DNA from: Clytia hemisphaerica
Taxonomy: Eukaryota > Cnidaria > Hydrozoa > Leptothecata > Clytiidae
Direction: 5' to 3'
DNA length: 64,000 bases
NCBI GenBank assembly: GCA_902728285.1
Contig: CACVBU010001193.1
Location: forward strand, 434,001 to 498,000
The translations under genes were made by a program, and so were the position numbers. The notes under the pieces were generated by a model. It saw nothing but the letters and a program-made list of their open reading frames with translations, was not told the DNA's origin and did no database searches. Below, in pieces: positions 36,840 through 47,400 of the stretch (positions are counted from its first letter, which is position 1; the number at the start of each line of letters is the position of its first letter).

Positions 36840-37295
36840 AAGTCAAAGTAGAGCTTATTCTCAAAGGTGTCTGTGCCAAATTTTACCGCTCCTCGTCGCA
36901 GTGCGCTCCCTCTAAAAATTGGTAACCGACAAACCTCAGTTAGGCCAAAATGACAAAATGGGCTACTGTGGGGGAGAGCAGTCATCTTTGGAATTGGAAA
37001 CTATTGGAAGTCAATAGAGTTTATTCTCAAGGGTGTCTGTGCCAAGAACACCCAAGAGGGAGCGCACTGAGACGGAGAGTGGTGATATTTGGCACAGACA
37101 CCCTTGAGAATAAACTCTATTGATTTCCAATAGTTTCCAATTCCAAAGATGTTTTGTCATCTTGTCATCCATTTTGTCATTTTGGCCTAACTGAGGTTTG
37201 ACATGGTTGCCAATTTTTAGATAGAGGGAGGACACTGCGACAGAGCAGTGAAATTCGGCACAGACACCCTTGAGAATAAACTCTATTGACTTCCA
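36840..37295. repeat. Large inverted repeat, about 210-bp arms
   Basis: The word series GAGAATAAACTCTATTGA, GTGTCTGTGCC, GAGGGAGCGCAC and CAGTTAGGCCAAAATGAC occurs once on each strand, around a centre near 37060. Arms are about 85-90% alike by eye. No coding content. Confidence 0.65.
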
Positions 37296-37296
37296 A

Positions 37297-37454
37297 TTCA
37301 TGATATGCACCACTGGAGAGTCTTCTGATAACTTTTCAGAGAAAATTTCCACCCAATACGTCACTTAAACAAAGAAAAAGTGACGTATTTGGTGGAACAA
37401 AAACAGAAAAGTTGCATAGCTTTGTGAAGTCATTGAAGTGGTGCATATCATGAA
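37297..37454. repeat. Foldback element ending TTCATGATATGCACCACT
   Basis: The left end TTCATGATATGCACCACT is inverted at 37437-37454. A GTGACGTATT-type inner inverted pair (about 37357-37390) makes a second stem. It has inserted next to the large inverted repeat, splitting the TTCCAA word series. Confidence 0.7.
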
Positions 37455-39072
37455 TAGTTTCCAATACACCTTTCCTGTGATTCAAACTTCTCAAAAATTG
37501 CACGAGAAAATGTGCACTCCACCGTTGTGTATAAAATTGTTTAAGAGGTAAACGAACACGTTTTTGCCTGCAAGGGGTTTTCAGCTTCTTAACTTTTGAT
37601 AGCGATCTTCTTTTGGCAAGAGATTTTCAGGGTGGTATAATATCATGAATTAGATTGAACATACTAAAATTTGAAGGGGTTTTGACAGAACTTAAGAAAA
37701 GCTCTAAAAACCAACTTTCCCTATAAGGAAACGCAGACAAAAACGGGTTTGTTTACATACAGAGACCAACAATGGAGAGCATCAAAATAATGCGCACGAC
37801 TCACCACTAGTTTTACAAATTACGGGAAAGGTGTATCCCAAAAGTAATACATGAACTTGAAAAACCAAATTTGAGAATATCAAACGACAGAAAGAATGTC
37901 AAACGACAGAATGAATATCAAACGAATATCAAATGTCAAACGTAGAATATCAAACCAACTTCAAGTTCAACTTAATGAAATATATCTACTTTCACTTTGG
38001 GAGCGTTTTAATACAAAATCCCCAATCTTGTATTTTCCATTGTTGAGGAGTCTCTGAGAAACTTTTGTACATGAATTGAATGTAAAAAAGATGTTATGTC
38101 TTAGTATACTGAGATTAGGACAGGGGCTAAATGCGACTAGCTAAAGTTCTTAAGCTGTATATATTTTTACCAAAAAGTGGCATTATCTACAGGACACTTT
38201 TCTTTACTGTTTCCCTAGAAAGAGAAACAAGATCAAGTAAAACATTTTAATATTTCCATAGTAATATATTTTAAGGAAACTTGTAAAATTAACTTACATT
38301 ACAAATATGTTTAGTTTTTCTACACAACCTGTAAAATGCCATGTGCTTTCTATCGAATGTTTTTCTAGTATGGAAACTGAATTTCCAACTATTCTCTTTA
38401 TGATTTGAACGTTTCAAGCGTGCGGTCGCTTATCTACTTTATCTTTTTTGCAGCTATTTATCTGGCGCATCCGATGTAGAAATTTTCTTCCGACACGCTA
38501 AAGCTTAGCCTATCTATCCCAACACGCGATTTTTTGATCACTCTGGAACGGTGTCGAGGAAAAAGATGGAGAGCGATCATTAAATTTCATTGTTTCAGAA
38601 AACAATTGATGTTCAAGCTTTTTCCGCAAAGGACAGCTGTCATGGCGGCTCGAAGATGTCTGATTTTTTAAAATGAATATCAGTCTTATTTTTAAAAAGT
38701 TCTCTAGCTCTTTCTTTTTGTACATTTGCAGAAAAAAAGTTTGAAAGTAAGGCTAGCATTCCAAGCCGGATACATTTGTGAAATCTAATGTGAGAAAAAC
38801 ATCATTAGACAAGAAATTCAGACAAAATGCTTATAGTGACACAAAATTTTCAATTGGAGATATCTTTCCAAGACTTTCCCCAGAAGAGCTGAAATTGACA
38901 TAAATAAGACTTGAGTCTCTTGGCTCCACTGTGGTATGAAAATCCGTTGGAAGCACGTGGTGGCAAGGTGGTTTTTTTTGAGGTTGAAGTTTGAAAATTT
39001 CCGGTGTCAACATTAAATTTCTTATACACAACACGTTTTTTTGCATCTTTCTTACAGCTTGAAACGTCATAA
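37455..39072. other. Intergenic, no gene recognised
   Basis: AT-rich. A stretch at about 38478-38510 (TTTCTTCCGACACGCTAAAGC) recurs at 56530-56562, so some of it is dispersed repeat. Otherwise short frames only. Confidence 0.45.
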
Positions 39073-39475
39073 CTACGATGGCCCCTAAGGCTCACCACGC
39101 ACTTCCAGTTCTTATAAAATTTGTGAACTAGAACTGTCTAGGGTCATGGCCCAGAAGGCTCACAAGACACTGCGCACTTCCCAGTTTTTTTTGACGACAC
39201 TGCGCACTTCTAAACATATTTTAAAGACGCAAAATGCCCCTTCGAAAGAAAGCCGTTCTGGTCAGCAAAATAGATACCGAGTTGTAATAAATGAGTTGAT
39301 GATAATAGCGAAGAGGCTCGGAAATCCCGAGTTATTTTTCTCGAGTTAAAAAAACTGAGTTACGAAAAAAACGAGTTATAACGTCATTAGGCAGTTCTAG
39401 TTCACAAATTTTATAAGAACTGGAAGTGCGTAAAAACTAGAAGTGCGTGTTTTGAGCCTTCTGGGCCATCGTACA
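39073..39475. repeat. Inverted-repeat element, roughly 100-bp ends
   Basis: Both ends carry ACGATGGCCC, AAGGCTCA, GCACTTCCAGTTCTTATAAA and TTTGTGAACTAGAACT in inverted order. The interior contains CGAGTTA words resembling the pogo-like remnant at 17597. Confidence 0.65.
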
Positions 39476-39934
39476 TAACGACTTATAATTATCAAATAAG
39501 TAGAATAATCTGACTCTCACAGGAAAGTTTTAAGTCTCTTTTGGGAATTGGATGAGTGATTTTCGATAAGAAATGCAATAAAAATGCTTCGAAAAATCAT
39601 TTAATGAGGGAAGGAGAGTGAGCAATAATATCATTACTGCGGACATAGCTAGTACACGAGAAATCGGCAAAAGTCTGTTACTTTTATATCCAGTGTATAA
39701 CAAATCCTTGATCCCATCTTTGTTGTTTGGTTTTGTTGTTTGGAATTGCTTAGGTCAGGGTTGCTAGTAACGGCTTGTTACTGTCCGGTGCATACTCGGC
39801 GCTTTGGGCCCGCAGGGTTGCTAGTAACGGCTCGAATTTCAGTCAGGTTAAAAAGGGGGAATTTTACCCATATTATAATAATAACATTACCCCCGTCTTT
39901 TTTGTCATTCTATAAGTATTTCCAAATTTTGTGT

Positions 39935-40009
39935 TCTGCTGTGCGAGTGTGGCTGGGTTTCTGATCAGAAACTCTTTCATTTGGTGGGTTCGAACCCCGG
40001 TCGGGTCGA
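39935..40009 (+). other. tRNA-like sequence (possible SINE head)
   Basis: GGTGGGTTCGAACCCCGG (about 39983-40000) is a perfect B-box / T-arm pattern. Upstream GTGGCTGGGTTTC could be a degenerate A box. The remaining cloverleaf is not convincing, and the sequence runs straight into the minisatellite at 40025. More likely a SINE or tRNA pseudogene than a functional tRNA. Confidence 0.35.
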
Positions 40010-40024
40010 TATTTCGAGGTTTAA

Positions 40025-40143
40025 GATACTCCCGCCCGTCGATGATACTCCTGACCGTCAAGATGAGATACTCCCGACTGTCGATGATACTCCCGACCGT
40101 CAAGATGAGATACTCCCGACCGTCGATGATACTACCGTCCATG
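40025..40143. repeat. 42-bp minisatellite made of two half units
   Basis: Units 40025-40066 and 40067-40108 plus a partial third. Each consists of two copies of GATACTCCCGACCGTC with GAT or AAGATGA spacers. Confidence 0.85.
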
Positions 40144-40375
40144 TACGGAAAAACAATTTGCGGCCCACCCGCCGTACCCTCCTTTTGCCTAGGTACCCTC
40201 CCCCGGCACCAGGGATCTTGAAAATGCTGTTTGTTTGACAAAACATTCTCAAATTTAGTCAAATCGACTGTTTTTTGGTAAAAAAGAATACTCGAATCGA
40301 ATGCTCTTTTAATCTCCATCCTGACAAAGATTGACGCTGAACAAAAAATATATATATATCAAGGAGGTGGATATA

Positions 40376-40598
40376 TACACGTTTTTTTTTTAAGAAACTA
40401 GTTTTACCAAGCAGCCTCAATGTTTCTTAAGAAATCAGCCTTTTGAGCCTTAAATGTTTCTTACATGTTTCTAAACTTTTTTACATGTTATTTTCTCATT
40501 CCCAGCCTCAGCATGTTTCTTAGATGTTTCTTAGTTTTTAGGCATTCTGAGCCTCGTGTTTCTTAAAAGTGTGTTTCTTAAAAAAAAAAAAACGTGTA
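40376..40598. repeat. MITE, ACACGTTTTTTTTATAAG family, copy 3
   Basis: Begins TACACGTTTTTTTTTTAAG and ends inverted ...CTTAAAAAA...ACGTGTA. The interior is a series of TGTTTCTTA and AGCCT words. Flanked by TATATA runs. Confidence 0.75.
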
Positions 40599-40935
40599 TA
40601 TATATATATGTGAGCCTGTTTCCCCAAAATATATGTTTCTCTTTTCCAGGAGATTGGGAAACAGATCAGTATTTCTGGGATTCTAGGGTAGGGAGACAGA
40701 TGTTTGAAAAAAGGTCCTCGCTGGATGTTTCCGGTCATCTTAAAGAGAAACTCTTCAAGTGATCATATCCCGATCGCATGCAAGAACATATCTTGAAAAA
40801 TTCACTTCTCTTATCTGATTTTTTCCTGGGGTGAGCCGTCTAAATCTTAGAAACCATTGTCTTTGTGGGCAACATAATGAGAAATAAAAATAGGGCTCAA
40901 ACATCTAGTCGGGCTAAGGGCTTAGAAACTACATA

Positions 40936-41217
40936 TACATGTTTTTTTTTATAAGCATTGCACTTATAAGCATATCTAGGCTCAGATATGGGGAAAAATT
41001 AAGCATATTGCAAAGCATTGCTTGAGCCTACAAAAAATATTTTTTCCCTGATTTTGGCTTTTTTTGGCTGGAATTTCACGGTTTTCAGTATTTCCCTAAA
41101 TTTATGCTTTAGATTTAAGCATCCCCTGAAGCATTTTTCAGCCTTATTAAGCTTTCGAACTAAGCATCTCTGAGCCTGTTTTCAGATTTTTGTATGCTTA
41201 TAAAAAAAAAACATGTA
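40936..41217. repeat. MITE, ACACGTTTTTTTTATAAG family, copy 4
   Basis: Begins TACATGTTTTTTTTTATAAG and ends inverted at 41217. The interior repeats TAAGCAT and GAGCCT words. Confidence 0.8.
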
Positions 41218-41726
41218 AGACTTTTTTGAAACATATGTAGTTCTTCAAATAATCTTTTTCAAGGGATTTAAAATCCTGGTCTGTAAAATACCGATAACCA
41301 AACATGTCTGGCCCATCTAAGGACGCCAGGATTCATTTGAATGGTTATCAAGTCTACTGTAATCACGATTGATTACCATTTTCTGTTGTTTTTTCTCCAA
41401 ATAAGGAATTCAAAAAGATGAAGGTTCTTTAACACTTTGATATTTATTATTGAATAATCGATTATGAGTAATGGTCATACTACAAAACATTTTCATCTTC
41501 ATGACCAAACCAGATCTCTTATTGTATGGCGTTAACAATTCAATGTCTTTATGGAAAAGAACACTTTTCACATTTTCAGAACATTTAACGCTTGTTTTAG
41601 AGACCTAAATGGAGATTGTTGTCTACGATTCAGTTCTTGAGTCTCTTTTGAATGATAAGAGAAAATAATAGAAAACATTTTTTTATGGAGCCGAAAACGA
41701 AATTGAAATACTTCAACGAAGCGCAA
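41218..41726. other. Gap downstream of the TRPN gene
   Basis: No coding signal. It should contain the TRPN 3' UTR; a polyadenylation site was not placed. Confidence 0.5.
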
Positions 41727-44455
41727 CTATTCCTCGATTTCGAGATACTGTTCTGTAATTTCAGGCCATGGGACGACATCGGTTAATATTTTTTGCGTTT
41801 CATCGGCACCTTCTTTTCTGGGCGACTCGTTCTCGTGATCGGAGCCTTCCTCATCATCAGATTCGTGCAAGCCTCCATACTTCAACATATCTTTGTGAAC
41901 CTTGGACACGTTGGCAGTGCAACATACAAATCGCGACAAGAACAAGACTTGGAAGAAGGTGATGGAGAGGACGAAGATGTTTATGGGGACGGGTACTGAT
42001 GTTGTTTTGGTCATATTCCAAATGATGCGTGCTCGTCCATACTTCCATTCGGTTTCCGAACGTTCATCGATGATGGCGTAAGTGTTTCCCATCATAGCGA
42101 TGAGAAGGTTGACCAGAATAATGATAGCTACAATTTGATACATAGCAAACACCACAACACCAATGGTTGCCGTTTCCGCTGGATTCCAATTCTTTTGGAC
42201 GGCTGTCAACTCTGCAGGTGGAAGAGACGATAATCCAAACATTGCAAAAAACAGATCTTTGAAAATGGTGTTGATATCGTTGAACACATTTAAGTTCTCC
42301 ACTACTTTGGTTGGGAAATCGATTTGTTCTTTGTCGTAAGCCGGCTTATAGATCACCACCATATGCAAGGAGAATGCACCGATAACGGTGAATAGCACGA
42401 CCAGAAATTTCAACACATCTATAATAAGAGCGTAAATAATGACGATCCAAGGCCCAAAAATCTCGTGCATTTGAAGAAATTCGAACAATTGGACAACAAG
42501 TGCAAGAAATGTGAAAGCGAAGATGTTATCGCGATAATACATCAAAGTCGCTCGATCATGACCACTTTCGAAAACAGCCCATATGTTAACACCGATGGCA
42601 ATAGCTGACGTGATGCAAACAAAAAGCCGGATAGGAGTGGATTCTTCTTCCGTCAGCTGCGCAAGATAAAGGGCAACTAACCAAATCAATAACAAGCAAT
42701 CCCATGGTAAAGGGTATATCTAAAAAGAAGAATGTTTAAGTGTGTTAATTCTTTTGATCAAGGAATCTCTTTTAATAATTCTACAGGCATGTATAAAAAC
42801 CTGCGTAAAAACCAAATAAAATCAGATAGAATAGAATCAAATTTGAGGAGACTCAACGTAGTTTTTGTTTAAGTAACAAGACTGAAACCATCAAAATATA
42901 AGGCATACATCAAAAAACTAAATGACTAAATCCAAACATTTCTAACGTAATATTGAGCCAAGTACAGGGGAAATTTTAAATGTTCAAAGTGACAGAGGAA
43001 AGTACTCACTTCTCTGCCAGATCGATCCCATGGAACGATGATAGCGATGCTTAAGATGAAAATAAAGTACAGATGAGAGATGAGATGGCAGATGAATTTC
43101 ACTGTCGGTATCTTGTTCCATTTGTGCACTGGTAAACATAAGAAGAACCAAAGAGGAGGGAAAAGAAACATGGCTGCTGCCAAATACGTTCCTTTGTTCC
43201 CTTGTAAATCAACATCCCCTGGAAGAAAAGAAAACGCAAATCTTCATTTTCAACTGGTTATTATTACCAGGGACTTGACAGTGCTCTATGTCACAATATA
43301 ATCAGCAGCGCGGACAAAATTTACCATACCTTTTAACAAGATTTGAATTAAATTAAAAATAAAATTTTTTAATGCTAAATTTGCCATTTTCATATTCACT
43401 GTGAAATTATTTTCAAAAAATACAGTATGGTTGCCTAGAAAAAGGCTCTTTTTGTTGTTTTTAATGATTCTTTAAATTAATCAGAGATAAATTTTGGGTT
43501 ATATCTTTCGATTGAATAAATATTTTTGTAAACACTTTTAACAGTGCGTGTGAATCACTCGTGTGAAAATGGTAGAAGAAGTTGATTTGTCTCCTTCATT
43601 TTTCATCTTTGATTCCTGTTTTTTTTTTAATCTTCTCTTTATGATAATATTTCAAATATCTTTTCAAAAAGGACAAAACCGCAATTTAATGCAAATCATA
43701 CCCAAAGTTATAGCCATTTGTCTCTCTGCTGCTGATTACATTGAAACAGACTATACCGTATTACTTGGAATAAACGCCCCCCCCCCCCCCCCCTTGAGAA
43801 TGCATCAATTGAATGGAAACTTAGATATACCGGGTGCACCAAAAAAGGTGGTAAGTGTCAAGAGAAAAGTTTGCTCGGTGTTTTTGATGATTTTTTGAAA
43901 TTTCGGCTTTAAAAAAAAGTCAGTTTTTTTTAAACAACTTTCGAACTACTTTTTCAAACCTAATGTATGATAGCTCAAAATTCAAGTTAAAGCATCCTCT
44001 ATACAATAAAAAAAAGAATGAACAAAAAATTTAAATCCTGAAGCTCACAATTTCTCGACAAACCTGTATACTTTTTTTTGGTGTACCCGGTTAGATTCTT
44101 TAAGTATTCAACCAAATTTTAGCCTTATTTTTACATGTTTGTATTCGAAGAAAAGCAATAAGGGCAAAAAGGTTCCCATTCATATTATTGCATACTTTGG
44201 TTGCAGCCTTAGAGGTTATTTCTTTGTTGGGATGTACTAAAATTGTCATGTGGTAATTTGGAAAAGACGAGATTTTCATTTACCTGACCAAATTTCGGAG
44301 ACATAACTCTGAATGCTGGGATGTGACACGGAATCTTTGAACTCGTAATCAACCAAGAGATCGAGTAGTGCTTTCTTGCTGATGTCATCCACCGCGTTCA
44401 GAAGTGCTTCTTTACCATAAGGTGCGGCCAAGTTGAGAAGCTTGTAAGTCACCTC
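41727..44455 (-). other. nompC: TRPN channel-domain exons (29-31)
   Basis: Exon 29 encodes the pre-S1 linker (LLDLLVDYEFKDSVSHP, VSEIWSG). Exon 30 encodes the first two membrane helices (YLAAAMFLFPPLWFFLCLP; HLYFIFILSIAIIVPW). Exon 31 (993 nt, the only large one) encodes the remaining helices, pore loop, S6, TRP helix and the acidic C-terminus ending EIEE. The whole channel core thus lies in three exons, in contrast to the finely divided ankyrin part. The junction of exons 29 and 30 is the only one not in phase 0. Confidence 0.93.
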
Positions 44456-47400
44456 CTAAAATGAGTACATATTTTTTTTCTATAAGTATAACGTTTATAA
44501 GCATATACAGGCTCAGTTTTTGATATCTAAGTAATGGCTCTATTGTTTAAGACAATAGAAACTTGCTTATGAAAAAAAAAACACATCATAAACATACAAA
44601 AATTTAAAAAATGGGCAACAACTGTATTGGTCGGCGACACGCGTCCTTTAAAGTATCCGCACATTTCCGCTATATTTCTGGCATTTTTGGCCGGAAAAAA
44701 TTTTTTCTCAAAAATCCGAATCGGCTTTGTTTTGGGTATAGCTAATACGCATCTTTGCCCAAAAATAATAAAAAACTAATGAACCCATCTGGTAACAGAC
44801 GAAAGAACAAACGAGCGAACGTTAATTGAAAGGAATCCGTGGTAGGCCCAAAACTTTTTCAGGTTCGAAGGATTTCTATTGTTACATGCAGTTTCATCAC
44901 AACAGACTTTCGTTTTACTACAGAAAAATCATGATCGCTCACCTCGCAATAATTAGAGATATGAATGAAGTCAGCACTTTTGTCCTTGTGTACGTCTGCA
45001 AGGTCAGAAAATTTAACACGTAGCATGATAGAAGTGTATATTGGAGCAGGAGAGTAAAGGATGAAGTCCAAAACACTTTGATTGTTGTTCCTTTTTGAGC
45101 AGGCCGTCAAATCGGCCAAGAACTAAAAAAATACAAGCAATATGCTGAATGGACCTACCTGATGATGAAACTTAGATAGCAATAAGAAGAAAAACAATCA
45201 TTAAGAAAATATAGCAGTTAGCGAAAATGCATTAAATTTCATCATTGATATTTGATGGGGGGGGGGAGGGGTTTAGGGAAAAAAGAAATAGAAAGTTCTG
45301 GTTGCAAATTTGCTAAAGTTTTGTTGACAATTGAACCATGCTTGATGGTTGGCATTGTTATCAATAATTTTTTTAAGTGAAAAAACAAAGAAATATATGG
45401 AAAAAGCCCAATTCAAATCTGCAAAAACGGCGATTTCCGGCACACTTCCGCTTTCAGCCGGAAAAACATGATTCTCAAAAATCCGAATCGGCCACACTTA
45501 GGACACATCTTCATGCAAAAATCAGAAAAAACTAATGATGAAATCTCGAGAAATTGCCAAAAAAACGGTTTTTCCGGCATATTTCCGGCATTTTCGGCCG
45601 GAAAAAATGTTTTTCGAAAATCGGGCTCCGTCACATTTTAGGTATTGTCATTTTGCATCAGTGTGCAAAATTTCATGAAAAAAAATATAAAGTACAGCTC
45701 GAGAAATTCAAAAAATAACGGTTTCCCGGCGAAAATAGGCTGTTCCGGCGATTTTTAAATAGTTCCGGCTTCAAAAATCAATTTTATTGAAAATTAAAAC
45801 ATGCTTGATGGTGGGCATTGCTATTAATAATGTTTTTGAATGAAAAAACAATCAATTATAAGGAAAAAAGCCAATGAAAATCTGCAAAAACGGCGATTTC
45901 CGGCATATTACCGGCATTTTAAGCCGGAAAAAAATTTTTCTCAAAAAATCGGACTCGGCCATGTTTTAGGCATTGTTAATACGCATCTTTGAGCAAAAAA
46001 TCAGAAAAAACTAATGATAAAATCTCGAGAAAATGCCAAAAAAACAGTTTTTCCGGCATATTTCCGGCATTTTCGGCCGGAGAAAATTTTTTTTTCAAAA
46101 TCGGGCTCCGTCACATTTTGGGCATTGCCATTTTGCATCATTGTGCCAAAAATCAGAAAAAACTAATGAGCCAATCCTGAGAAAAGCTGGTAACAGACGG
46201 ACGAACGGACGAACGAACGGACGAACGAACGGACAGACGGACATCGGTTAATTTATAGGACCTCTACCCCACCGGGGTAGGTCCAAAAAGAATAAAATCA
46301 ATAGTACGTTGATATGTAAAAAAGGAAAAGGCAATTCAGCTTCGGATCTAGGTCATACTTGTTTAAGTGAGCCTACATATATAATAAGTAACCATTAGAA
46401 ATTTTTCCCCGTGTCAACTTTTTCAACAGTAAACCTAATTGACAAAAACGATACCGGTATTTTGCAAACAACATTGACGTGATCGGTTGAGAGAATATAC
46501 CTTAGCATCATCCAGTACATTCTCCACATCATACTCTCTCTGACAAAGAAATTTCAACGTGTCCAAGTGAAGATTTCGTGCAGCATAGATTATTGGCATT
46601 TTTTCGTCCTATAGCAAAACATTTCATAATAGCATAATTATATACCGTGAGGCAAAAATAGCCATTGAATAATTCCTATATAAAACGCCTATTATACCAC
46701 GGTAGAATTTTTGTTTCAAATTTTGCTTCCAAAGTTTGATTTTTTGTTGCTCTTGTTGTTTATCGAAGAAATTTATAAAATAAATCTATTGTCGATTTCA
46801 TGAGCAAATTTTATGACTCAAAGTAATTAAGAAAATCATTAAAAAAGAAAAACATTCGAACGTTCGATTATGGGAGTGTTTTATGTGAATCGTTCGGCTG
46901 TTTATATAATGTATGTTTTATTTTTGCCTATAGGTATATAATAAAACATATCCAATAGGTTTTCATTGGCTTCGCCATAATAATCTCGCTAACCAACTTT
47001 TACCTATTGAATATCTGCTTTTTAACATTTTATGATACCTTCTGTGTCATGAAACTTGAAACTTATTGGTCTCTTATTTTTTTCAAACACGTTAAATCCC
47101 TTTTTTCAGTAAGTTTTTTAATCTCTTTCTGTAATTGCATATAGTTTTTATGATTTGAATCTACCGGGTGACCCACGAAAAAGTTCAGACGTTTCCCGAC
47201 GTCTTGAGGCCGAACAAATGTCCCAAAGTGCTTGGAGTTTTGATATCTAGAAAGAAGATATTCTAACTTAAAATTTGAGCTATCACTTTTTAAATTTGAC
47301 CAACTTGCTCTCTGCTTATGAGCTTTTTAAGTCAAAATTCACTTTACGGAAAGTGTGAAAAACACGTAAAAAGGGGTATCAAATTTGGTATTTTTAGACG

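Noticed and set aside
39873-40319. 148-codon minus frame across the minisatellite
   Set aside because: The translation is the tandem repeat read through; no protein family.
43776-43793. Poly-C run (also G or C runs near 490, 45257 and 60698-60730)
   Set aside because: Simple homopolymers; the 60.7-kb C/G pair could form a hairpin but nothing else supports a function.
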